In this document: positions 28,744 to 36,689 of the stretch, one piece after another
How positions within the stretch are numbered: position 1 is the first letter of the stretch
Layout of the letters: each line of letters opens with the position of its first letter
Assembly: GCF_001865575.2 (NCBI RefSeq)
Contig: NZ_CP017562.2
Coordinates: 124,001-188,000 of the forward strand
Length of the DNA stretch: 64,000 nucleotides
Origin: Paraburkholderia sprentiae WSM5005
GTDB lineage: Bacteria; Pseudomonadota; Gammaproteobacteria; Burkholderiales; Burkholderiaceae
Direction: 5' to 3'
The notes under the pieces: model-generated
What the model saw: the letters and a program-made list of their open reading frames with translations, nothing else
The model's database searches: none
What the model was told of the DNA's origin: nothing
Program-made: the position numbers and the translations under genes

Positions 28744-30335
28744 CAGATGTCTCCGAGGATGTCGTCTTCGAGACGCGCCTGTTCGGCGGCAGCCTTGCGG
28801 TGCGCCTTGAGGGCCTGGACGGCGGCGAGGATCGAACTGCGACGTTCGGCCGAATCCTCGGCGGCGATGTCGAGAATCACCTTGCGGCGCTCCTGATCGG
28901 GCTCATCGAGAATACGTTCCGCGATTCGTGCGACGTCACTGAAGAGCGGGAGTGCTTCTGCCACCTGTGCCACATTGACGGATTCCCGCGAAGCGGACCG
29001 TTGCGCGGGTTGCCCCAAAGCAGGGGATACAGCAGCGGCATCGGTTTGTTGCGTGTGGCGAGCGGCTGGCGTGAGAGCTGCTTCCTCTTCCACCTTGCGT
29101 CTGTAGTAGTCGTTGCAACTGACTTTCGATACGTTTTCGCGGTACTTCGGCACTTCACGACCGAGGTGCGAACGAAGCTCTGTCAACCGCATGTTGCCCC
29201 GATCGAGGGCAGGCTTGATGTGCTTCGCCTGGTAGCTCTGAAAGCTGGTGTGGCCGAATGTCTGCCGATAGGCGTTCTTGCCGTCACCGATGAACGAACT
29301 GCCGAAAGCCTGGAAGAATCCAAGAGCCTGTGTGATCACGTAGATGATCGCGAGGACGATTGCGCCAGCGATGCCCTGACTGAACATCTCGCTGCTCAGT
29401 TCGTGGTCGACGGTCTGCTGTGCAGCGCGCGACGAGTCGGCCACATCGGTCGGCATCGGTGTCGACGCATCGAGACCCGGCACGGCAGCGAAGGGATTGC
29501 TGCCGCCGCTTGTTGCCAACTGGCCGTGATCGGCGACATGATTCGTCATCTCGATCTGCAGGCCCTTGATCCGCATCCACGTGATGCCGATCAGAAGAAC
29601 GGCCAGCAACGTGATGGCGACGATCGGCACGACGAGGCTGCCGCGATCATGCGCACCTTCCAGCACGCGGCTGCCGAAGCGCACCTTGGGCGATGCGTCT
29701 TTGTCGACCTGCTGGTCGTCGCCGCTGCTGATCTTGTGACCCGTATAACCTTCAACCGTCGCATTGACCGAACCGAGCGCCTTTTTGATAGCTGAGCGCT
29801 TGTACACCGCGGCGCCTGCCGCGTGAGTCAACCCGAGCAGACCGACGGCCATCACGGTTGCGATCACATAGCCGATCCAGACCATCTGGTTGCCGGTGAT
29901 TTCGCTGGCCACGAAAGGCGCAATGAGCATCCCTGTACCGGCCGCTTCCGCGATCGTCAACAGGATCAGTGCGACAAACATGAACGCCGACATCGGCGAG
30001 CGTCCATTCTGGTGAGTAATCTTGAGATACTCGCTCGCGCGCTCGAACACCCTTTGATCCACCTTCGGCAGCTTGTCGATATAGGTGGAGCACAGCGACT
30101 CTTCCGCGGGTGGCAGGCCAGCGTCCTTCCACGTCGCCACATTTTCAATGCCGTGGGTTTGCTGTTTCCAGCGGCGCATTTTGCCAACCAGCGGGACGCA
30201 AACCCAGAAGTCAGCCCACCAGAGGTCGTCGGTATAGCGCTTCCACACGAAAAAGAGTGTCACGACAGCCGCAATCAGAAGTGGCAGCGACCACACGATC
30301 GTGGAGACAAAAGCCTGGAGAAAATCGGTTATCAC
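28743..30335 (-). CDS. Five-TM inner-membrane protein of three-gene envelope module
   Basis: 530 aa. Hydrophobic segments at about 9-31, 115-138, 150-175, 233-255 and 320-342. Between segments 4 and 5 is a roughly 60-residue polar stretch, probably periplasmic. The C-terminal 180 residues are hydrophilic, charged and partly helical (RRKVEEEAA, ERRKVILDIAAEDSAERRSSILAAVQALKAHRK), probably cytoplasmic. It does not look like MotA/ExbB, TssM or a known transporter. It lies 43 bp after the OmpA-lipoprotein gene and overlaps the VWA-like gene. Confidence 0.8.
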   Translation of the reverse strand: MITDFLQAFVSTIVWSLPLLIAAVVTLFFVWKRYTDDLWWADFWVCVPLVGKMRRWKQQTHGIENVATWKDAGLPPAEESLCSTYIDKLPKVDQRVFERASEYLKITHQNGRSPMSAFMFVALILLTIAEAAGTGMLIAPFVASEITGNQMVWIGYVIATVMAVGLLGLTHAAGAAVYKRSAIKKALGSVNATVEGYTGHKISSGDDQQVDKDASPKVRFGSRVLEGAHDRGSLVVPIVAITLLAVLLIGITWMRIKGLQIEMTNHVADHGQLATSGGSNPFAAVPGLDASTPMPTDVADSSRAAQQTVDHELSSEMFSQGIAGAIVLAIIYVITQALGFFQAFGSSFIGDGKNAYRQTFGHTSFQSYQAKHIKPALDRGNMRLTELRSHLGREVPKYRENVSKVSCNDYYRRKVEEEAALTPAARHTQQTDAAAVSPALGQPAQRSASRESVNVAQVAEALPLFSDVARIAERILDEPDQERRKVILDIAAEDSAERRSSILAAVQALKAHRKAAAEQARLEDDILGDI

Positions 30336-30378
30336 GTTCGAGCCCCGCGGTTATTGGTTGTTAGTTGTTAGTTGGTTT
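30336..30378. repeat. Short heptad-like repeats between OmpA and membrane genes
   Basis: The spacer reads as tandem AACTAAC units on the minus strand (about two full and one degenerate copy) directly after the OmpA stop codon. It is AT-rich for this genome. Length changes here could alter translation of the membrane-protein gene, but nothing else is evident. Confidence 0.5.
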
Positions 30379-32064
30379 TTAGCGAAGTGCGAAGTTGCCC
30401 GACGCGGTGTAGTCCACCGATCGGTTCGTGTAGTACACATTGCCCGTCGCGCGAGGCTTGCTGACCGGTACGACCAGATCCATGCACTGCATCGGTCCGC
30501 TTACGAAAACCCGATAGAGCGTAGCGTCGCTGCCGCGATACACGTTGACGGGAACCCGGGCGGAGTACGAGGGTTTCTGGCTTACATTGCCGAGGTAGTC
30601 TTTATAGATTTTGAGTTCTGGCTCGGGTACAGGGCTGCCGGCATCACTAGGCACGCGTACGTCGAGCAGTGCGATCAGGTTGCCGCCGAGTCCCGCTGCC
30701 CATGGAGCGCCGTAAAAGCCCGGCAGGTAGTCGCGAACGTTCAGCGCTTGGTCAGTGGCGAGATTGCGCACGGCGGATGCGACGTGCGGGCGATCCCCCA
30801 GGCACGAGTTGAGAGTCATGGGCGAGCCGGCGTTCGCATTGCTGATCAGACTGAACGACGACGACTTTGCGGGAGCCGAACCGAGGCGCACCGGAATCCC
30901 GCCACCCGCAGTCGGCGTGCCGCCGAAGTCGTAACCCGATCGTTCATCGGTAGCACCTGCTGTGGCCTGCGACGGGGCTACGGATGCAGGCGCAGCAGTG
31001 GCTGCGGCCCGTGAGCTTGCGCTAACTTCCGTCTTGATGTTGCCCGGGCTGCCTGTTTTCGCGACGGTTGTCGGCTTCGATCGCGGTTTGATGGTTGTTT
31101 TGCCCGTTGTCGCGTGGGTAGCGGCCGTGGGGGTGACCGTGTTAGTGCGCTCGCCCAAGGGCGTCTCTTGCGGTGACGCCGTGTTTAGGTTGGCGAAGCG
31201 ATAGTTGGCCGGGTCAGCCGTGCGGGCAGACAGGAATTGTTGCAGGTCCGCTTCCGTTGGAACATCAACAATCTGCACGCGCCGGTTTTCCTCGCGTCCC
31301 TGATCTGTCGTATTCGGCGCGATCGGTAGCGTGTCGCCCGCACCTTGGTAGAACATGTTCTGGACAGGCACGCCCTGATCTACAAAGACCTTGGCGACAG
31401 CTTTCGCTCGTTCCTGTGAGAGCGCCGCAGGATCCGCGCCGAGCGACGAATCGTTTTCGTCGGTGTGTCCGACGATCAGCACTTTGTGCGAGCCTGCCTG
31501 CGCGCGCTGCTCGGGCGTAGCGTTAGACGGCAGCGCTGCCAGTAGTGTTTTCGGTGAGTACTGGTTGGCGATTTGCGCCAGGTATTTGCGTGCCTGCGGA
31601 GTCAATTGCGCCGTGCCCGCGACGAACTCGTCGGATTTGTTTTCGAGCTGGACGTCGAGGCCAACTGTCGCTGGTTTGTCGGCGGAATTGGCACCGCCTG
31701 ACTTAGCCTGAGTGATTGGGGCCGACGCCAGTTTCAGGCCATTCGCCTGCGCGATCCTGTACAGCTCGCAGCGGCGAGCGTCTAACGCGTGGCCGACCAG
31801 AAAGCCACCGCCCGCCCCGATCACGACGCCAGCTGCAGCTCCTTTTGCGCCGTGCGCCAGATAGCCGATTACACCGCCGGCTACGGCACCAACGGCAATG
31901 CCAATATTGCGGTCATTGTTTGAGCAGGGGTTTTCGTTATTGAAAATGCTGTTGAACTGGGTCTTAACGGAAGCAGCAACTTCCGGTTGACCGGTTTGCG
32001 GGTTAATGGCACATCCCGAAACACACAGAGCCACGCCCAGCACGATGGGGCTGCGAATCGTCAT
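30379..32064 (-). CDS. OmpA-domain lipoprotein of three-gene envelope module
   Basis: 561 aa. Lipobox VSGC (Cys18). Residues about 52-95 form a glycine-zipper segment (NIGIAVGAVAGGVIGYLA...GAAAGVVIGAGGGFLVGHAL). The OmpA C-terminal peptidoglycan-binding domain covers about 135-268: VLIVGHTDENDSS, LSQERAKAVAKVFVDQGV and GREENRRVQI. A Thr/Ser/Ala/Pro-rich linker (about 275-370) leads to a 190-residue C-terminal domain I cannot assign. Together this suggests an outer-membrane protein that grips peptidoglycan, partnered by the downstream inner-membrane and secreted proteins. First gene of the set. Confidence 0.87.
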   Translation of the reverse strand: MTIRSPIVLGVALCVSGCAINPQTGQPEVAASVKTQFNSIFNNENPCSNNDRNIGIAVGAVAGGVIGYLAHGAKGAAAGVVIGAGGGFLVGHALDARRCELYRIAQANGLKLASAPITQAKSGGANSADKPATVGLDVQLENKSDEFVAGTAQLTPQARKYLAQIANQYSPKTLLAALPSNATPEQRAQAGSHKVLIVGHTDENDSSLGADPAALSQERAKAVAKVFVDQGVPVQNMFYQGAGDTLPIAPNTTDQGREENRRVQIVDVPTEADLQQFLSARTADPANYRFANLNTASPQETPLGERTNTVTPTAATHATTGKTTIKPRSKPTTVAKTGSPGNIKTEVSASSRAAATAAPASVAPSQATAGATDERSGYDFGGTPTAGGGIPVRLGSAPAKSSSFSLISNANAGSPMTLNSCLGDRPHVASAVRNLATDQALNVRDYLPGFYGAPWAAGLGGNLIALLDVRVPSDAGSPVPEPELKIYKDYLGNVSQKPSYSARVPVNVYRGSDATLYRVFVSGPMQCMDLVVPVSKPRATGNVYYTNRSVDYTASGNFALR

Positions 32065-32221
32065 TCAAGTCCTTATATAGATCCGAAGGCCAGGCCTCTC
32101 TACCTGTCCAACCAGCAGGCGCTAGACCGGAGTTGATTTGTGGGTCTCAGCACACGAATATGGGTTAACGGCATAAAGTCGTGCGTCTTTAGCGCACTCA
32201 TCCACACAAGTGCGATGCGTG

Positions 32222-32247
32222 CGGTTCAATTCAATGAAAATGAACCG
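32222..32247. promoter_or_regulatory. Inverted repeat upstream of the OmpA module
   Basis: CGGTTCA (32222-32228) and TGAACCG (32241-32247), perfect 7-bp arms with a 12-bp spacer, lie about 160 bp upstream of the OmpA-lipoprotein start and about 105 bp upstream of the H-NS remnant. A possible operator. The surrounding 32065-32353 stretch holds no gene and no clear promoter boxes. Confidence 0.35.
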
Positions 32248-32353
32248 TATCGTCGGCAATGCATCTATTCCTGACGTTTTGACTCCTGTTGCACTAGTAT
32301 GCAAATTGAATCGTGCTTCATAGTGTGAGCGTTACACATTCAACCGGGGGATC

Positions 32354-32519
32354 GTGGCGACGTTTGATAAGGTACAGACCCAAATCGCAAAACGGCAGGC
32401 GTCACGCAGATGCGCTCATCAAGAAGCAGTCGTCGGCCGTTATTGGCAAGATCCGCGACCTGATGGACAGGCACGGATTGACTGTCGCAGATATCGATGC
32501 CTACGGTGGCGGCAAATGA
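32354..32519 (+). pseudogene. H-NS-family N-terminal fragment with frameshift
   Basis: Reading from GTG at 32354: MATFDKVQTQIAKRQA, then, one frame over, ADALIKKQSSAVIGKIRDLMDRHGLTVADIDAYGGGK and a stop. Joined, these match the oligomerisation region of Burkholderia-type H-NS proteins. A single extra base near 32399-32403 explains the shift. The C-terminal DNA-binding region (the RGRP/KYR-type part) is absent, because a TGA follows the GGGK. So the gene is both frameshifted and truncated. Confidence 0.7.
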
Positions 32520-32638
32520 TTGTCCAGCCGCGACGACCGCCCGCACCAGTCCGCCGGGTTTGCCCTAGGAGCGCTGCGCCGGAGAGTGGCCGCACGAACC
32601 GGGAGTTGCATCGTTTCGCGCGGCCTGAACTAGCTGCG

Positions 32639-33100
32639 CTAGATTTCAGTCTGCTCCGAAATCTCAAGCGCGTCGTCGACTTCGATGCCAAGGTACCTGA
32701 TTGTGTTTTCGATCTTGCTATGGCCGAGCAGTAGCTGCACCGCCCTCAGGTTCTTGCTGCGTTTGTAAATCAGGGTTGCCTTGGTACGGCGCATCGAATG
32801 CGTGCCATAAGCTGTCGGATCAAGCCCCGCGGCGTCCGCCCATCGACGTATCATTCTGGCGTATTGCGGGGTTGCAAGATGCGGGCACGCCGATAGTCGA
32901 CTTGGGAAGAGATACTGCTCCGACTTCAGGGCAGCCTTCTCAAGCCACGCGCCGACCGCCTTCCGGGTCGACTCGGTTAGTTAAAACTGGACGGGGCGTA
33001 GTGTCTTTCGCTGAATCACTCGCGCCCTCGACAGGATCTGATTGCCGTGCGTGACATCGCGGACTCGCAGACTGACAAGATCCACAAGAAAGAAACGCAG
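32639..33100 (-). pseudogene. Tyrosine-recombinase (phage-type integrase) remnant
   Basis: The C-terminal catalytic part reads LTESTRKAVGAWLEKAALKSEQYLFPSRL ... THSMRRTKATLIY (HxxR) ... LLGHSKIENTIRYLGI (GH...Y nucleophile). Immediately upstream, in frame, is DLVSLRVRDVTHGNQ...RVIQRKTLRPVQF followed by TAA (32981-32983), where an intact gene would have Glu. The first catalytic Arg region (normally SKLRGCDLV) is deleted. So the gene has an internal stop and a deletion, and belongs to the decayed mobility genes of the island. Confidence 0.8.
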
Positions 33101-33464
33101 ATCATGGTTTGCGTGTCGCGTGCGAAATCCGCGGAGCTGGTTCTCGATCTTTGAGTATCGCCGGCGCGGTACGAACGCGTCTAGCACCGCTCGACGCGTT
33201 TTGGGGGTCGTCGCTCGGACGCAGAAAAACACCTTGAATCCCGGCATCAGCCGCGAGCGTCGCTTGATGGCCTCCAGCGCGCCCAATTAGAAAAGCCCCC
33301 GCCGAGGGGCAAAAATCCTTGAATGCAGTTCTGCATGCTGGTTCTCATTCAGAAAGTCCTGACGGCTGAAACCAGCGCTTCCTGAGACGACATTCCGGCC
33401 GGCGCCGATTGGACGCACGCACCGATCTCCATAGCATCGATTCATCGTATATCGAAGGGAAATC
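33101..33464. other. Stretch without a supported gene
   Basis: Upstream continuation of the integrase remnant. The minus frame to 33286 stays open but shows only Arg-rich, unrecognisable sequence. Nothing else is visible apart from AAGGGA before the next gene at 33465. Confidence 0.5.
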
Positions 33465-33989
33465 ATGGCTGGCAACAGATCACTGCGTTCTGAGGTTGAA
33501 AAACTCGTTGGCCCGACGCGGTGCCGCGGGGCGTGCGTGCGTCTGCTGGACCGCTCCCGCTCGGATGGAACATGCCGCGTGTACATTCAATTCGATCGGC
33601 CGACCGGGACATGTTCACTCTTCTTTTTTCGCCATGCCGACCCCACATGGCACGTGTTTCCGCCGGGCCAGCGCCTTCCGGAAATGGGGATAGGCCGCCT
33701 GGCTGCCTGGCCGTTCAGCAAGCTGCGCGCGTGGCTCAGCGACTGGCACGACCATGCCTTCGCCGCGGGCTGCATCCATCCGATCGATTCAGCCCTTCAT
33801 GAAACAATTGGCGCTCTGCAGTTCCAGGCGGCAGAGACCATTGCTCCAAAAACGGTGAAGTCAATCAATGAAACATCACATTGTCGGGCGTTATCGCGGA
33901 TTCGTTATCGAAGCGCACATGGAGCCGCGAACGGCCCGTTTGTCCGATGGAATCGCGCTGACATATCGCGTCACGTGGTCGTTACGTAG
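33465..33989 (+). CDS. Unknown small protein in the island
   Basis: 174 aa, with AAGGGA well placed before the ATG. The first about 135 residues look like a real folded domain (CRVYIQFDRPTGTCSLFFFRHADPTWHVFPPGQRLPEMG, AWLSDWHDHAFAAGCIHPID). The last about 40 residues overlap the next gene in another frame and look random, so a natural stop may have been lost or the end may be a frameshift. No family recognised. Confidence 0.5.
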   Translation: MAGNRSLRSEVEKLVGPTRCRGACVRLLDRSRSDGTCRVYIQFDRPTGTCSLFFFRHADPTWHVFPPGQRLPEMGIGRLAAWPFSKLRAWLSDWHDHAFAAGCIHPIDSALHETIGALQFQAAETIAPKTVKSINETSHCRALSRIRYRSAHGAANGPFVRWNRADISRHVVVT

Positions 33990-34152
33990 AAGGACGCGAA
34001 AACAATACGTCGCCGGTGACTTCGCCGATCCCGTTACATACGAATCGGAAAGCGTTGCTCTCACGTGCATCGACCGCGAGGCTCGCGCTCTTATCGATGC
34101 CATGCTGGCAAATCACGCCGAGCACACGCCAGGCGATCTTCTGCAAACTTGA
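33868..34152 (+). CDS. Unknown small basic protein in the island
   Basis: 94 aa (MKHHIVGRYRGFVIEAHMEPR...). Beta-rich start (YRGFVIEAHMEP, IALTYRVTWSLRRR) and a C-terminal helix (CIDREARALIDAMLANHAEH). It overlaps the end of the preceding frame by 122 bp. Codon use looks coding, but the ribosome site is weak. No family assigned. Confidence 0.5.
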   Translation: MKHHIVGRYRGFVIEAHMEPRTARLSDGIALTYRVTWSLRRRTRKQYVAGDFADPVTYESESVALTCIDREARALIDAMLANHAEHTPGDLLQT

Positions 34153-34899
34153 ATGCAGAGAAATTCAAATCTTGCTTAGATTCAAGGGGTCGAAGAGCGT
34201 CCGGTCTTAGCCAGTCCTCAGGTCCTTGACTCGCCTTGTTGAGATCACGATGCGATGTATCGTCGGGCACTTGCCGATCTGTGGGAGGAAGAATCTAGGC
34301 GCGCGTGATCGCCACTAACGCAGTCTCACCGCATGCAGCGTGGGACATCTGGCCGTAAAATCGCCTCGCTGCTGATGTTATGAAGGGTCGCCGGTTCACG
34401 CTTTTAGTTTTTCATTCATCGATCAAGGTGGCCTACAAGTCGCCGTTTGACATTTTTGGTCGAATCTTAAGGTTCAGCGTAGATGCGGCGCTGTTCTGAC
34501 AGTTTTATTTCCAGGATCAGCGATGCGCCGCCCGCGTCCTGTTGAGCGCACCGCACACGTCCGGCACGCCGCGACGGCCAGCGCGAGGCCCACGCCGAGC
34601 GCGCCGCGCACAGTCCGGACGCTTATCGGAAAGGTGCTCCATCGAAAGCTGCCTGACTGCCAACGCGGGGTGCAGTAGCCACTTCTGCCGCGGCAGACGC
34701 ACGCCGGCATTGATTGACTGTCGAGGCGTCTGGCGGTTCAGGGGCAGACAGTAGCCGATGCTCCAGGACCCGCGTTGTCGGGATCGCTAGGCGATGTTGC
34801 TCTCATTTGCGTAGAGCGGGGCGGCTTGACGCTGATTGACCTGGTTTTGCTTGCCTGGTCGATCGCACGACGGCGGCTGATGTGATTTGCCTTAGGGAT
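34153..34899. other. Gene-poor right edge of the island
   Basis: No supported gene over about 750 bp. It holds TTGAAT/ATTCAA inverted elements just after the last small gene and the right inverted 17-bp copy at 34495. To its right is an Arg/Ala-rich minus-strand frame (to about 34710) that may be insertion-sequence debris. The region between here and the SDR gene is presumably the join to core chromosome. Confidence 0.5.
34495..34522 (-). repeat. Right copy of 17-bp inverted sequence bounding the island
   Basis: The reverse complement reads TGATCCTGGAAATAAAACTGTCAG: identical over 17 bases to the left copy at 26863, then TGTCA in both. The two copies face each other 7.6 kb apart. Confidence 0.6.
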
Positions 34900-34924
34900 A
34901 AGAAAGGGCACCGGCTTACGGTGC
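34900..34924 (-). terminator. Intrinsic terminator downstream of the SDR gene
   Basis: Read on the minus strand: GCACCG-TAAGC-CGGTGC, a perfect 6-bp stem with a 5-nt loop, followed by CCCTTTCTT. It starts 11 bp beyond the SDR stop codon, as expected for a terminator of the SDR transcript. Confidence 0.7.
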
Positions 34925-34935
34925 TCCGAGGCATA

Positions 34936-35643
34936 CTAGTGACCGGCGCTCTGGCCGCCATCGACGTGCAGGATCTCCCCCGTGATGAACGGTGCGGAGT
35001 CCAGAAACAGAATCGCGTCGGCGATATCGCTCATCTCGCCCATGTGCCCGAGCGGATGGAAGGCGCCCAGCGCTTCATGCGTTTGCGGCGCGTGCATCGG
35101 CGTCTTGATGATCCCCGGCGCGACCGCATTGACGCGAATACCTTTTCTTGCGTATTCGATCGCCAATGACTTCGTGGCAGCGTTCAGCCCCCCCTTGGTC
35201 AGGGCTGCCAGTACGGAATACACGCCGCTGATCGCAGCGTCGACCGCGCTGGAGGTCACGCTAACCACGTGGCCGCTCGAATGCTTTTCCATTTCGGCAA
35301 TGGCAAGCTGTGTGATGTGATAGAAACCCGCGATATCTACATTGACCACCGCGGCATAGTCTTCGGTGGAATGTTGGGTAAAAGGCTTCCCAATGTAGAT
35401 GCCGGCGTTGTTCACGAGCGTATCGATCCGGCCAAATCGTGCGACACCTTCGGAAACGACCCGTTGGGCGGTTGCCGGATCGCCAATATCACCGGCAACG
35501 GTCAGGACGTTCGGGTCGTCCGACGGCTTGATGGAACGCGAAGTCGCAACAATGCGGTAATCGAGCTTGCGAAACGCGTTGACGACTTCCGCACCAATGC
35601 CCTGCGATGCACCGGTAACGACAACAACCTTTGACGTGCGCAT
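34936..35643 (-). CDS. SDR-like protein lacking the YxxxK catalytic Tyr
   Basis: 235 aa from the ATG at 35643 (MRTSKVVVVTG), which has CAGGG upstream; a longer frame to 35748 is unlikely. The Rossmann motif TGASQGIGAEV and LVNNAGIYIG are intact. The active-site stretch reads SSAVDAAISGVYSVLAALTKGG: the Lys is there, but the residue four before it is Ala, not Tyr, and the only Tyr lies eight residues before the Lys. I recall a divergent SDR subfamily with this pattern. It may be a non-catalytic NAD(P) sensor or use a displaced Tyr. Transcribed with the NmrA-like gene upstream. Confidence 0.85.
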   Translation of the reverse strand: MRTSKVVVVTGASQGIGAEVVNAFRKLDYRIVATSRSIKPSDDPNVLTVAGDIGDPATAQRVVSEGVARFGRIDTLVNNAGIYIGKPFTQHSTEDYAAVVNVDIAGFYHITQLAIAEMEKHSSGHVVSVTSSAVDAAISGVYSVLAALTKGGLNAATKSLAIEYARKGIRVNAVAPGIIKTPMHAPQTHEALGAFHPLGHMGEMSDIADAILFLDSAPFITGEILHVDGGQSAGH

Positions 35644-35748
35644 GCTTTGCCCTGGAAATGATTGTTCAGCTTCAACGCCGATCGGGCTGACGACACCGAT
35701 CCAAAGCGAAAGTCGATGCAATGATTCAGGTGTCGCACAGACCTGCAA

Positions 35749-36501
35749 TCAACTCTTGCTGGCCTGCGCCAGCCACTGGTCCAGGCCGACGCGGCCGATC
35801 CGCGCGTCGCCGAGCGGCACGAGCGACTGTTCCTCGACACGGCCACCGTAGTACCGCGCCTCGCGATCCGTCACTACCGGGCGTGCGTCGCCGACCGACT
35901 TCAGATAACGTGCGACGATCTCCGCGAAGGGCGCACGGTCCGGGCCGGCGATCTCGACTGTGCCGTTCAGCGGCGCGGCGAGCGCGATCTGCGCGAGGAA
36001 CGCCGCAACGTCGTCCGCGGCGATCGGCTGAAACAGTCCGTCGCCGACGCGCACCGTGCCGCCGTCCGTGCTGAAATCCGCGATACCGCCGATGAACTCC
36101 ATGAACTGTGTCGCGCGCACGATCGTGTACGGCACGCCCGCCGCTTCGATCGCCTCTTCCTGCGCGACCTTGGCAACAAAGTACGCGTTCTCGGGCGTGC
36201 GGTCGCATCCGACGATGGAAAGCGCGACGTGATGGCGTACCCCCGCGGCCACTTCAGCCTTGCCGAGGTTGCGCGCCGAGCTGCGGAAAAAGTCGAGCAC
36301 TGCCTGGGGCTCCCATGACGGCGCATTCGTCACATCCACGACGACGTCCGCTCCCGCGAGCGCGTTGTTCAGTCCTTCGCCGGAAACGGCGTTGACGCCG
36401 GTACGTGGCGACGCGGCGAGCGCTTCATGGCCCGCTTCGCTGAGCAGCGTGACGAGGCGCGACCCGATCAGGCCGAAACCACCCATTACGACGATCTTCA
36501 T
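35749..36501 (-). CDS. NmrA-like NAD(P)-binding protein
   Basis: 250 aa from the ATG at 36501, which has GGAG upstream. The N-terminal GGFGLIGSRLV dinucleotide-binding motif is followed by an atypical-SDR fold (VVVDVTNAPSW, HHVALSIVGCDR, YTIVRATQFMEF), as in NmrA/YwnB-type quinone or redox-sensor reductases. It lies upstream of the SDR-like gene and divergent from a MocR regulator, which probably controls the pair. Confidence 0.87.
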   Translation of the reverse strand: MKIVVMGGFGLIGSRLVTLLSEAGHEALAASPRTGVNAVSGEGLNNALAGADVVVDVTNAPSWEPQAVLDFFRSSARNLGKAEVAAGVRHHVALSIVGCDRTPENAYFVAKVAQEEAIEAAGVPYTIVRATQFMEFIGGIADFSTDGGTVRVGDGLFQPIAADDVAAFLAQIALAAPLNGTVEIAGPDRAPFAEIVARYLKSVGDARPVVTDREARYYGGRVEEQSLVPLGDARIGRVGLDQWLAQASKS

Positions 36502-36620
36502 GACAGATTCTCCAGAGAAAACAATGAACGCGCGGGTGCGCCTGGCCGGCGTTCGATGGCGTGAAAGTGTTCGCCGCCGTCCCATCGCATGCGCTTATTG
36601 TGGAAGAATCATGCCCTACC

Positions 36621-36640
36621 GATAAGTGCCAAGAATTATC
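36621..36640. promoter_or_regulatory. Inverted repeat GATAA-N10-TTATC in divergent region
   Basis: Perfect 5-bp arms lie in the 188-bp region between the divergent NmrA-like and MocR genes, about 50 bp before the MocR start. A candidate operator only. Confidence 0.3.
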
Positions 36641-36689
36641 GATCCGACTAGTCCATGTTGTTTCCGCTGCCGTTGCCCGCGAGCCTGCC

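Noticed and set aside
27874..32064. Reading the three-gene module as Zorya or as T6SS core genes
   Set aside because: The membrane protein shows no MotA/ExbB features, the OmpA protein is a lipoprotein, and no ZorC/D-, TssB/C- or TssM-like partner is present.
33287..33586. 99-codon minus-strand frame near the integrase remnant
   Set aside because: Overlaps the start of the better-supported gene at 33465, has no ribosome site and random-looking Arg/Ser-rich sequence.
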